Positions 8,743 through 16,360 of a stretch of 64,000 nucleotides of DNA are shown in pieces. The first letter of the stretch is position 1. Every line of letters starts with the position of its first letter. The DNA comes from DASQHW01 sp038209365. GTDB lineage: Bacteria; Actinomycetota; Acidimicrobiia; IMCC26256; PALSA-610. The position numbers were made by a program, and so were the translations under genes. The stretch is from positions 62,001-126,000 of the forward strand of contig JBBQXS010000006.1 of assembly GCA_038209365.1 (NCBI GenBank), written 5' to 3'. A model generated the notes under the pieces. That model was given only the letters and a program-made list of their open reading frames with translations, made no database searches and was not told where the DNA came from.

Positions 8743-9216
8743 ATGTCCAAGCAGCCCGAACCGCAGACCGACGAGTCGAAGATGTACCGCGTCACGATCA
8801 CGACCGACCGCGGCGCGATCGTGATGGATCTCGACCCGCAGCTGGCGCCGAATACCGTGAACAACTTCATCGGGCTGGCGCGGAAGGGCTACTACGACGG
8901 CCTCACCTGGCATCGGGTGGTTCCGGAGTTCGTCATCCAGGGCGGCGACCCCGAAGGCAGTGGCCGCGGCGGACCCGGTTACAAGTTCGCCGACGAGGCC
9001 GTGAAGGGCGAGTACACCCGCGGCGCGGTCGCGATGGCGAACGCCGGGCCGGACACCAACGGCTCACAGTTCTTCATCTGCATCGACGACTGCTCGCGCA
9101 AGCTGGCGCCCAGCTACAACCTGTTCGGCTACGTAGTCGACGGCCAGGACGTCGCGGAGTCGACGCAGGTGGGCGACGTGATGCGCAAGGTCGAGATCGA
9201 AGAGCGCGACCGTTGA
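8743..9216 (+). CDS. Cyclophilin-type peptidyl-prolyl isomerase
   Basis: 157 residues without a signal peptide, so cytoplasmic. Cyclophilin signatures are complete: catalytic arginine in TWHRVVPEFVIQGGDP, then AMANAGPDTNGSQFFI and the C-terminal NLFGYVVDGQDV. It starts 8 bases after the ccmI-like gene, behind an AGGAGC ribosome-binding site, so it is probably co-transcribed with the ccm genes. Confidence 0.93.
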   Translation: MSKQPEPQTDESKMYRVTITTDRGAIVMDLDPQLAPNTVNNFIGLARKGYYDGLTWHRVVPEFVIQGGDPEGSGRGGPGYKFADEAVKGEYTRGAVAMANAGPDTNGSQFFICIDDCSRKLAPSYNLFGYVVDGQDVAESTQVGDVMRKVEIEERDR

Positions 9217-9256
9217 GCGGACAGTCCGCTGAAACACGACTTCCCTGAAATACGAC

Positions 9257-9284
9257 TTGACGGGTCAGGTTTTGAGACTACGAT
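9257..9284 (+). promoter_or_regulatory. Promoter of the cysteine dioxygenase leader
   Basis: TTGACG (9257-9262) and TACGAT (9279-9284) are 16 bases apart, close to the sigma-70/SigA consensus. The expected start point falls at about 9290-9292, on the GTG of the leader ORF. Confidence 0.55.
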
Positions 9285-9291
9285 GCGGTTC

Positions 9292-9378
9292 GTGCTCACG
9301 ACCCGGCCGAACGCCAACGACACCTGGGGTGAGCTGACGCGCGAGACCTTCGACGAGCGCTGTCGCCCGGACGACTGA
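9292..9378 (+). CDS. Short cysteine-containing leader peptide (leaderless)
   Basis: A 28-codon frame from GTG 9292, which lies 8 bases after the -10 box so that the transcript would begin at or near the start codon. The peptide reads VLTTRPNANDTWGELTRETF and continues DERCRPDD, with a single Cys codon (TGT) five codons before the stop. An ATG at 9283 extends the frame but overlaps the -10 box. The stop codon lies inside a hairpin. Position before a cysteine dioxygenase gene suggests an attenuator; known actinobacterial cysteine attenuators usually carry several Cys codons, so this is tentative. Confidence 0.4.
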   Translation: MLTTRPNANDTWGELTRETFDERCRPDD

Positions 9379-9386
9379 TCCGTCCG
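9368..9386 (+). promoter_or_regulatory. Hairpin over the leader ORF stop codon
   Basis: CGGACG (9368-9373) and CGTCCG (9381-9386) are perfect complements around a 7-base loop that contains the leader stop TGA. No T-run follows, so translation-coupled or Rho-type attenuation is more likely than a classical terminator. Confidence 0.4.
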
Positions 9387-9415
9387 ACACCCGCGCTTCC
9401 CGGAGGTGGTTCCCC

Positions 9416-9864
9416 ATGTCGCGTACTCCCGACGCGGCCGTCCGCACTCACGATCATGATCAGGGGCACGATCAGGGGCATGACGTCCTCGCCGGCGTCC
9501 TCGCGGTGATCGCCGCCCGCCTGGCCGCGGCGGTGCCCGCCCACGACCTGCTCCAGGCGCCCGAGGGCGCGCGAAGCTGGCGGAAGGTCGCCTCGACGTC
9601 GATGTACGACGCGTGGTTGGTCGCGTGGGCACCGGGCGCCGGCATCCCCGACCATGACCACGGCGGCGCCAGCGCGGCGTTCCACGTCGTGCGCGGAACT
9701 CTCGTCGAGCGGACCGAGGCGCGCGCTCGAGTGGTCCACTCCGGCGGCGCCGCATCGGTGCCGCCGTGTGGGAGCGCCACGCGGTCCGCAACCTCGGCGC
9801 CGTTCCCGCGCTGAGCCTCCACGTGTACTCGCCGCCGCTCGGAGATTCGTGGAAGGCGGTCTGA
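9416..9864 (+). pseudogene. Cysteine dioxygenase with apparent frameshift
   Basis: The first frame gives a His/Asp-rich N-terminus (THDHDQGHDQGHD), then the cupin core YDAWLVAWAPGAGIPDHDHGG and AAFHVVRGTLVER, with the first two iron-binding histidines in HDHGG. After about 9735-9765 the family sequence continues in another frame: RIGAAVWERHAVRN (third metal histidine), then LSLHVYSPPLGDSWKAV and stop at 9862. One missing base between those points explains the split. It may be a true mutation or a sequencing error. The intact enzyme would oxidise cysteine to cysteine sulfinate. Confidence 0.7.
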
Positions 9865-9891
9865 CGCGCCGCCGTCCGCAAGAATCATGCC

Positions 9892-10353
9892 GTGCGGATC
9901 ACGGCCAAGGCGGACTACGCGGTACGGGCGGCGGTCGAACTGGCCGCGGCCGAGCCGGGCGGCAAGCCGGTGAAGGGCGAACAGCTCGCACGGAACCAGG
10001 GGATTCCGCACAACTTTCTCGAGAACATCCTCACCGAGCTGCGGCGCGCGGGGATCGTGCGAACCCGCCGAGGCGCCGACGGCGGGTACCAACTCGCCCG
10101 GCCCGCGGTGGAGGTCACCGTCGCCGACGTGCTGCGTGCGGTCGAAGGGCCGTTGGCGGCCGTGCAGGGCGTGCGGCCCGACGAGCTCCAGTACGACGGC
10201 GCGGCCGCGAAGCTGCCGGAGGTGTGGGTTGCACTACGCGCGAGCTTGCGCGACGTGCTCGAGCACGTGTCGATCGCCGACATTGCCCGGAAACGTCTCC
10301 CGGACGTCGTGCGGGAGCGCACCCGCCACAAGGACGCGTGGCGGCGGCACTGA
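9892..10353 (+). CDS. Rrf2-family transcriptional regulator
   Basis: 153 residues from GTG: winged helix MRITAKADYAVRAAVELA, recognition region GIPHNFLENILTELRRAGIVRTRRGADGGYQLARP, then the dimerisation helix. No cysteines are present in the region where IscR and NsrR bind Fe-S clusters, so this is a cluster-free Rrf2 such as CymR-type cysteine-metabolism regulators. The place right after the cysteine dioxygenase fits a role in cysteine control (inference). Confidence 0.85.
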   Translation: MRITAKADYAVRAAVELAAAEPGGKPVKGEQLARNQGIPHNFLENILTELRRAGIVRTRRGADGGYQLARPAVEVTVADVLRAVEGPLAAVQGVRPDELQYDGAAAKLPEVWVALRASLRDVLEHVSIADIARKRLPDVVRERTRHKDAWRRH

Positions 10354-10398
10354 CCAGGCGCGAGGTGTCGTCGCGCGCCCTGGGGCAAGCCGCGCCCG

Positions 10399-10866
10399 TC
10401 AGCCGTGTTGCGCGAGCTCAGCCGCGAGATCGAGCCGCTTCGTGATCGCATCGCGTTCCATGTCGCCCCACTGTGAACGCGGCACCTGCCACATGACTTC
10501 GAACTCGATACCGTCGGGATCCTTGCCGTAGAGCGACTTGCTCACGCCGTGGTCGCTCTCGCCGACCAATGCACCCATCTGCACCAGACGGGCCCGCATC
10601 TCGGCGAGGTCCTGGATCGTGTCGACCTGCCAAGCGAGGTGATAGAGCCCGACACGGCCCGGTTGCGGTGGCGGAGCTTGGGCGCCGAGCGAGAACAGAC
10701 CAAGGTCGTGGTGGTTCTCGGTACCGGCCGCTCGCAGGAACACCGCGGCGCCGTCGCCGTACTCGGCGAGGACTTCGAACCCGAATGCCTCTTCGTAGAA
10801 CGCGGCCGACCGGCGCGCGTCGCGCACGTAGAGGACCGCGTGATTCAGCCTGCGTACTGCGCTCAT
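10399..10866 (-). CDS. VOC-family (glyoxalase/dioxygenase) protein
   Basis: 155 residues with two beta-alpha-beta-beta-beta modules: LNHAVLYVRDARRSAAFYEE and VGLYHLAWQVDTIQDLAEM. Metal ligand candidates are His in LNHAV, His in LYHLAW and Glu in DGIEFEVMW, the pattern of catechol 2,3-dioxygenase-like VOC proteins. The ATG overlaps the stop of the cysteine desulfurase (ATGA), so the two are coupled. The substrate is unknown. Confidence 0.8.
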   Translation of the reverse strand: MSAVRRLNHAVLYVRDARRSAAFYEEAFGFEVLAEYGDGAAVFLRAAGTENHHDLGLFSLGAQAPPPQPGRVGLYHLAWQVDTIQDLAEMRARLVQMGALVGESDHGVSKSLYGKDPDGIEFEVMWQVPRSQWGDMERDAITKRLDLAAELAQHG

Positions 10867-11951
10867 GGCGTCCGTAACCCTCTCAGTCGTTCGACGATTC
10901 CCGGGAACACCTCGATGAAACGTGCCACGTCCGCGACCGACGAGGACCAGCCGACGGAGACGCGGAGCGACCGTTCGGCGTCCACGCCCATCGCGGTGAG
11001 CACCGGCGACGGCTCGAGCGTCTCCGACGAGCACGCCGATCCGGAATGCACCGCGACCCCGTGCTGGTCGAGCGCCAGCAGGATCGGCTCGGCCTCGACG
11101 CCGGCGACACCCAGGCACAGGAGGTTCGGCAGCGATCCGTCCCCGAAGCGCTCGACGCCCGGCACCATCTCGCACACGGCCGCGGCCATCGCTATCAATT
11201 CACGCTGGGCCCGGCCCTCCGCTTCGACGTCCGCCGCGGCGCACGCAGCGCCGAAGCCGACCCATGCCGGCACGTTCTCGATGCCACCGCGCCGCGCGCG
11301 CTCCTGGGCCCCGCCGAGCAGCAGTGGTGGGATCCGCAAGCCACGGCGAACGAGCAACGCCCCGGCGCCGAGCGGCCCCCCGAACTTGTGTGCGGTCACG
11401 GAGCACAGATCGGCGTCGAAACGCACGGGGACGTAGCCCGCCGCGGCGCACGCATCGACATGCACGCGTACTCGACCCTCACGCAGGGCGGCGCACACCT
11501 CGGAGACGGGCTGCACGGTCCCGACCTCGTGATTGGCGAGCTGGACGCTGACAAGAACCGTGTCGCCGCGTACCGCCTCGACGACAGCGTCGGCGGAGAA
11601 CCGGCCGGCTCGATCGACGTCGACGACCGTGACGTCGGTTGCGGCGCGCGCGATCGCGTCCCGCACACACGAGTGCTCGACCGCGGTCGTCACCACGTGT
11701 CCGCTCGCACCGAAGATCGCGGTGTTGACCGCCTCGGTGCCGGACGACGTGAACATCACCTCACGCGGCCGTGCCCCGAAGAATGCCGCGACCTGCTCCC
11801 GAGCCTGTTCGAGCGCGACGCGCGTCGTGCGCCCTTCGGCATGCAGGCGTCCAGGGTCACCGAACGACGCTTCGACGAAGGGCAGCATCGCGTCGCGCGC
11901 GGCCGGGCGCAACGGGGAGGTGGACGCGTGGTCGAGGTACGCCCGACTCAC
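10863..11951 (-). CDS. Cysteine desulfurase (NifS/IscS type)
   Basis: 362-residue aminotransferase-fold enzyme: N-terminal YLDHASTSP, PLP lysine Lys189 in SVTAHKFGGPLGAG, active cysteine Cys307 in SGSACSSETLEPSPVL. It supplies sulfur from cysteine for Fe-S clusters or tRNA thiolation. The long SGSAC loop resembles group I (IscS/NifS) rather than SufS. It overlaps the SufR-like regulator upstream (stop 11948, this start 11951), so the three genes form one leftward operon. Confidence 0.92.
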   Translation of the reverse strand: MSRAYLDHASTSPLRPAARDAMLPFVEASFGDPGRLHAEGRTTRVALEQAREQVAAFFGARPREVMFTSSGTEAVNTAIFGASGHVVTTAVEHSCVRDAIARAATDVTVVDVDRAGRFSADAVVEAVRGDTVLVSVQLANHEVGTVQPVSEVCAALREGRVRVHVDACAAAGYVPVRFDADLCSVTAHKFGGPLGAGALLVRRGLRIPPLLLGGAQERARRGGIENVPAWVGFGAACAAADVEAEGRAQRELIAMAAAVCEMVPGVERFGDGSLPNLLCLGVAGVEAEPILLALDQHGVAVHSGSACSSETLEPSPVLTAMGVDAERSLRVSVGWSSSVADVARFIEVFPGIVERLRGLRTP

Positions 11952-12655
11952 ACGCGAGTGACGCAGTGCTGGTCGCCGCCCGGCCTGCTCTCGGTGATCA
12001 TCGGCGATGTCTCACCGTAGAGACCCTCGAGCATCCCCTTCACCATGCCGGTGTCGACGGCGCACAACACGTGGGGATACTGCCGCGCGGCGTCACCGAA
12101 GGGACAGTGCTCGGCGACCAGGGTCAGCGCGTTCCCGTGAGACTCGGCGTGGGCCGCGAACCCATGGGCGGTCAAGGCGTCCGCGACGGTTGCGACAGCG
12201 GCCTTCACCGACCGGTGCCCTTCGGAAGGCTCCATTCGGGCCGCGAGCGAACGCCCGTACTCGTAGCCGACTTCCTCGGCCAGCGTGCGAGCCTCGTCGA
12301 TCGGCAGCTTGTCCAGCGCGCGCGCGAGCAGGATCGCGAGCAGGTCGTCGCGCCGAGGCGGGAACGAAAGCTGCGTGTCGTTCGGCGCGGCGCGGTAGCA
12401 CTTCGACGGCCGGCCGGCCGCCTCGTGGCGCGCAAGCTCCACGTCGAGATATCCGCCCGCCGCGAGCTTGTCGAGGTGGTGGCGCGCGACATTTGGATGC
12501 ACCGAGAAGTGCTCGGCGATCTCCGCGGCCTTCACGCCGTCGGAAGCAGCCCGGACATACAGGTAGATGTCGCGCCGAGTCGGGTCCCCGAACGCCGTCG
12601 TGACTGCGACAACGGCCGCCGCGAACTCGTCCGGGGCGAGGTCCGCTGTATCCAC
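11948..12655 (-). CDS. SufR-like helix-turn-helix regulator
   Basis: 235 residues. N-terminal winged helix FGDPTRRDIYLYVRAA, KAAEIAEHFSVHPNVARHHL, then a C-terminal sensor domain with cysteines in EHCPFGD, VLCAVDT and DQHCVTR. This is the layout of SufR/COG2345 regulators, which bind an Fe-S cluster through C-terminal cysteines and repress cluster assembly genes. The GTG start lies 6 bases after a TACAAT box, so the mRNA is probably leaderless. Its neighbours (cysteine desulfurase downstream, Mrp divergent) support Fe-S homeostasis. Confidence 0.82.
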   Translation of the reverse strand: MDTADLAPDEFAAAVVAVTTAFGDPTRRDIYLYVRAASDGVKAAEIAEHFSVHPNVARHHLDKLAAGGYLDVELARHEAAGRPSKCYRAAPNDTQLSFPPRRDDLLAILLARALDKLPIDEARTLAEEVGYEYGRSLAARMEPSEGHRSVKAAVATVADALTAHGFAAHAESHGNALTLVAEHCPFGDAARQYPHVLCAVDTGMVKGMLEGLYGETSPMITESRPGGDQHCVTRV

Positions 12656-12661
12656 GGGGAT

Positions 12662-12680
12662 ATTGTACCTACGTCGGTAG
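12662..12680 (-). promoter_or_regulatory. -10 box and candidate operator between sufR-like gene and mrp
   Basis: On the minus strand TACAAT (12667-12662) precedes the GTG at 12655 by 6 bases. Immediately upstream lies the dyad CTAC-N4-GTAG (12669-12680), inside the spacer where a repressor would block the polymerase. The dyad sits between the two divergent Fe-S genes and could control both. Confidence 0.5.
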
Positions 12681-12734
12681 TGGAAATCCCCCGGGGCGCG
12701 TTGACCCCGGCGTCGACCTGCGCGTGGAGGTGCA

Positions 12735-13835
12735 ATGCCCACCGAAGCCGAGATCCTGGAGGCCCTCCAGCCCGTCGAGGATCCGGAGATCCATCGTTCG
12801 ATCGTCGAGCTCGACATGGTGCGCGGTGTCGCCGTCGCCGGTGACGAGGTCAGGGTCACGGTTGCGCTGACCGTCGCCGGGTGTCCGCTCCGGGCGGAGA
12901 TCACCAAACGCGTCACCGACGCCGTCGCCGCGCTCCCCGGCGTGGCGCGCGTCGACGTCGATCTCACGGTCATGAGTGACGGGGAGCGCGCCGCGCTCGC
13001 CCAACGCCTGCAAGGTGGTCACGAGGGCGAGACGCGGAAGAACCCTTTCACCGACGCCAAGACGCGGGTGCTGGCGATCGCGTCGGGCAAGGGTGGTGTC
13101 GGCAAGTCCTCGGTGACGACGAACCTCGCCGTCGCGCTCGCGCAACGCGGTCGCAAAGTGGCGGCGGTGGACGCCGACGTGTGGGGCTTTTCGATGCCGC
13201 GGATGCTCGGCATCGACCGTCCGCCGACGGTCATCGACGACGTCATCGTGCCACCCGACGCCAACGGCGTCACCCTCATCTCGATGGGGTTCTTCGCGCG
13301 TGACGACCAGCCGGTCGTCTGGCGCGGGCCGATGCTGCACAAAGCGCTCGAGCAGTTCCTCACCGACGTGCACTGGGGCGAGCCCGACTACCTGATCGTC
13401 GACATGCCCCCCGGGACCGGCGACATCGCGCTCTCGATGGCGCAGTTCCTTCCCCGTGCGGAGGTGCTCGTCGTCACCACACCGCAACCGGCCGCGCAGA
13501 AGGTCGCGCAGCGCGCCGCGTACATGGCGCTCAAGGTCAACCTCGAGGTGATGGGGGTCGTCGAGAACATGTCGTGGTTCCGTTGCGACCACGGCACGAG
13601 CTACCCGCTGTTCGGTGAGGGCGGCGGACGCGAGCTCGCCGACCAACTCGACGTACCGCTCCTCGGACAGGTGCCGCTCGTGCCCGAGCTCCGGGAGGGC
13701 GCCGACACCGGCCGGCCGATCGTCGTGACGGATCCCGAGAACGAGGCCTCGCGTGTCTTCGCCTCGATCGCCGAACGCATCGAGGTCGAGCTGGCACCGA
13801 AGCGCATCTACCGCACCGAGCTCAAGATCGTCTAG
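12735..13835 (+). CDS. mrp: Mrp/ApbC-type Fe-S cluster carrier ATPase
   Basis: 366 residues. N-terminal MIP18/DUF59 domain (EAEILEALQPVEDPEIHRSIVELDMV, residues 5-85), then a ParA/MinD-type ATPase with deviant Walker A SGKGGVGKSS (117-126), DADVWGFSMPRMLG and DMPPGTGDIALSMAQ. It binds and transfers [4Fe-4S] clusters to apoproteins. Oddity: the usual CxxC of ApbC in the MSWF region is reduced to one cysteine (MSWFRCDHGTS). A GGAGG ribosome-binding site lies 5 bases before the ATG. Confidence 0.93.
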   Translation: MPTEAEILEALQPVEDPEIHRSIVELDMVRGVAVAGDEVRVTVALTVAGCPLRAEITKRVTDAVAALPGVARVDVDLTVMSDGERAALAQRLQGGHEGETRKNPFTDAKTRVLAIASGKGGVGKSSVTTNLAVALAQRGRKVAAVDADVWGFSMPRMLGIDRPPTVIDDVIVPPDANGVTLISMGFFARDDQPVVWRGPMLHKALEQFLTDVHWGEPDYLIVDMPPGTGDIALSMAQFLPRAEVLVVTTPQPAAQKVAQRAAYMALKVNLEVMGVVENMSWFRCDHGTSYPLFGEGGGRELADQLDVPLLGQVPLVPELREGADTGRPIVVTDPENEASRVFASIAERIEVELAPKRIYRTELKIV

Positions 13836-13852
13836 CCACTAGGGTGCCGCGC

Positions 13853-14089
13853 ATGGAAGTACGCATCGGCGTCGTGTACACCACCCGCGAATTGACCGTC
13901 GAGACCGACGATGAGGTCGACGTCGTCACCCAGGCAGTCGAGCGCGCGCTCGCCAACGGCAACAGCGTTCTCTGGCTCACCGACACCAAGGGACGGCGTG
14001 TCGGTGTACCGACCGACAAGATCGCGTACGTCGAGATCGCGGCCGACGCCGGCGGGCGCAAGGTCGGCTTCGGTTCGACGGGTCGGTGA
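13853..14089 (+). CDS. DUF3107 family protein
   Basis: 78 residues beginning MEVRIGVVYTTRELTVETDD, with the conserved DTKGRRVGVPTDKIAYVEIA segment. Family members are small actinobacterial proteins found near the ArsA-like pair. Function unknown. The ATG is preferred to the GTG three codons earlier because family members start MEVRIGV. Confidence 0.8.
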   Translation: MEVRIGVVYTTRELTVETDDEVDVVTQAVERALANGNSVLWLTDTKGRRVGVPTDKIAYVEIAADAGGRKVGFGSTGR

Positions 14090-14102
14090 CGCGGAGCACG
14101 GC

Positions 14103-15071
14103 GTGAGCCAGCCCGCGCCCGGGCTGCTCGATCGGCGCTTGCTGTTCTTCACCGGGAAGGGCGGCGTCGGCAAGAGCACGATGGCGGCCGCGACGGCCCT
14201 GCTCGCCGCGAACATCGGCAAACGCGTGCTCCTCGTCGAGGTCGACGCCAAAGGTGATGTCCCCGCGCAGTTCGAGCAGTCGCCGGTCGGTTTCAAGCCG
14301 CGTGAGATCTATCCGGGCGTGCTCGCGATGGCGATGGACACCGAAGCGTCACTCCAGGAGTATCTGCGGCTCAACCTGCGCGTGCCGGTGTTGGGCCGGT
14401 TGGGACCGCTCGCCCGTGTGCTCGACTTCGTTGCGACCGCGGCGCCGGGCGTGAAGGAGATCCTCACGATCGGGAAGATCGCATGGGAGGTGCGCGAGGC
14501 GATCGAAGGGCGCGCCGACCACGACATGGTCGAGGTCGACGCCGCCGCGACCGGCCACATCGTCGCGCAGCTCGGTGCCGCCGATGCCATCCAGGACCTC
14601 GTCGACGTCGGTCCGCTGCGCAACCAGACCCAATGGGTGTCGGAGATCATCGCCGACCCGCAGCTGACGGCGGTCAACATCGTGACGACCCCCGAGGAGA
14701 TGCCGGTCGCCGAGACGATCGAGCTCGTGCAGCGACTGCGGAGCGAGGTGCGGGTGCCGCTCGGGTCGGTGATCGTGAACCGCGTGCTGCCCGAGCTGTT
14801 CACGCATACCGACGAGGAGACGTTCGAGGCACTGCGGGTTCCTCCCGCGCGGGAGCTGCTGACGGCGCGTGTCGGCGCGGGCGCGACCCAAGTCCTCGAT
14901 GCGGCGCGACTCGCGGTCTTGTTGCGGCGCACGCGAGCAGTACATCTCGCCCACCTGCGCGAGAAGGTCGACCTCCCGCTGTTGTACGTGCCGTACCTGT
15001 TCGTACGGGCGCACGGTTTGCGTGTGACTCGGATGGTCGCCGACGCGCTCGAACAGGAACTCGGCCTGTGA
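14103..15071 (+). CDS. ArsA/Get3-like ATPase, first of pair (Rv3679-like)
   Basis: 322 residues from GTG. Deviant Walker A FTGKGGVGKSTMAAATALLAA near residues 15-35, VDAKGDVPAQFE after it, and the central MVEVDAAATGHIVAQL segment (Walker B/A-loop region). It resembles the mycobacterial Rv3679 ATPase that acts with Rv3680. There are no arsenic genes nearby, so arsenite transport is unlikely. The stop overlaps the next start (GTGA). Confidence 0.82.
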   Translation: MSQPAPGLLDRRLLFFTGKGGVGKSTMAAATALLAANIGKRVLLVEVDAKGDVPAQFEQSPVGFKPREIYPGVLAMAMDTEASLQEYLRLNLRVPVLGRLGPLARVLDFVATAAPGVKEILTIGKIAWEVREAIEGRADHDMVEVDAAATGHIVAQLGAADAIQDLVDVGPLRNQTQWVSEIIADPQLTAVNIVTTPEEMPVAETIELVQRLRSEVRVPLGSVIVNRVLPELFTHTDEETFEALRVPPARELLTARVGAGATQVLDAARLAVLLRRTRAVHLAHLREKVDLPLLYVPYLFVRAHGLRVTRMVADALEQELGL

Positions 15072-16288
15072 GCGCGAAGCGCCGATCCGAAGATCGCGTC
15101 ACCACGCTCGAGCAGTTGCTCGCCGCCAAGGAGATCGTCGTGTTCTGCGGCTCCGGCGGCGTCGGCAAGACGTCGGTGGCGGCCGCGGCGGCCCTCGGCG
15201 CGACCATGCGGCTCGGCGGCAAGGTGCTCGTCCTCACGGTCGATCCCGCCCGGCGCCTCGCCACGGCATTGGGGCTCGAGGGCATCGGCAACATGGCCCG
15301 ACGTGTGCCGCCCGAGGCTTTGAAGGCGGCCGGCATCGACGCGCGCGGTGAGATGTGGGCGGCGATGCTCGACACCAAGCAGTCGTGGGACGACCTGGTG
15401 CTGCGGCACGCCAAGGACGAAGAGACCGCCTACCGGATCCTCGAGAACCGCCTTTACACCAACCTCACGGCGCGGTTCGTGCAGAGCCACGACTACATCG
15501 CGATGGAGCGCCTGTTCGAGTTGCACGCGAGCGGCGACTACGACCTCATCGTCGTCGACACGCCGCCGACGCGGAACGCGATCGACTTCCTCGAAGCGCC
15601 GGCGCGGATGGCAGACTTCTTCGGCAGCCGGCTCCTGCGCTGGCTCACCCTCCCGTACCGAGTTGGCGGCAAGCGCGGCTCGCGCGTCCTCAGCGTTGCG
15701 AGCCGGCCCTTCTACCAGATCGCCGATCGCATCCTCGGCAGCAAGTTCCTCGAGGACATCGCCGAGTTCTTCTTGAACTTCCAGTCGATGTACGACGGGT
15801 TCGTGACGCGGGCGAATGCGGTCGAGCGGTTGCTGCACGACCGCCGCACCACGTTCGCGGTCGTGACGACGCTCGAAGCGGCACCGCTGCACGAGGCCGA
15901 GCGGTTCTGCGAAGCACTCGTGGCTCGCGACTTCCACCTCGGCGCGCTCATCCTGAACAAGACGTTGCCCGACTACTTGCTCGAACCGGCCGGCGCGACC
16001 GCCGCGACGGCGTGCATCGACGATGCCGCGCCGATCGCCGCCGAGCTCGCGACGACCGGCGATCCCGTCCTGACCGATCCGACGCGGACCGCGCGCGTCC
16101 TGCGCACGATCGGCGAGTCGTTCCGCAACTTCTCGGTGGTTGCGATGCGTGAAGCAGAGCTGCGCGCCGAGCTCGCCCGCGTGCCCGACGTCGTGGCGCG
16201 CATCCCGACGTTCGAGGACGACATCGGCGACGTCGACGGCCTTGCGGCGATCTCGAGCTACCTGTACGAACCGGCCGTGCGGACGTAG
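15068..16288 (+). CDS. ArsA/Get3-like ATPase, second of pair (Rv3680-like)
   Basis: 406 residues from GTG. Walker A FCGSGGVGKTSVAAAAAL, switch LTVDPARRLATALGL, YDLIVVDTPPTRNAIDFLEAP, and a long helical insertion (FYQIADRILGSKFLEDIAEFF). The overlap with the preceding gene and the differing insertions indicate a heterodimer, as for Rv3679/Rv3680, which form a stress-linked complex in mycobacteria. Confidence 0.82.
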   Translation: MSAKRRSEDRVTTLEQLLAAKEIVVFCGSGGVGKTSVAAAAALGATMRLGGKVLVLTVDPARRLATALGLEGIGNMARRVPPEALKAAGIDARGEMWAAMLDTKQSWDDLVLRHAKDEETAYRILENRLYTNLTARFVQSHDYIAMERLFELHASGDYDLIVVDTPPTRNAIDFLEAPARMADFFGSRLLRWLTLPYRVGGKRGSRVLSVASRPFYQIADRILGSKFLEDIAEFFLNFQSMYDGFVTRANAVERLLHDRRTTFAVVTTLEAAPLHEAERFCEALVARDFHLGALILNKTLPDYLLEPAGATAATACIDDAAPIAAELATTGDPVLTDPTRTARVLRTIGESFRNFSVVAMREAELRAELARVPDVVARIPTFEDDIGDVDGLAAISSYLYEPAVRT

Positions 16289-16360
16289 CGAAGCCAGGGA
16301 TGGCGTAGCGAGGGAGCCATCTAAATAGTTTGGGGGTGAGGACGCCATTAGCATTCATCC

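Noticed and set aside
9440..9490. His/Asp-rich repeat in the cysteine dioxygenase N-terminus as a metal-binding module
   Set aside because: It arises from a short imperfect DNA repeat (CACGATCAGGGGCA twice) and is too short to support a separate function.
14309..16354. Long minus-strand frame opposite the ArsA-like pair
   Set aside because: Antisense shadow of two genes with full ATPase motifs; no recognisable protein features.
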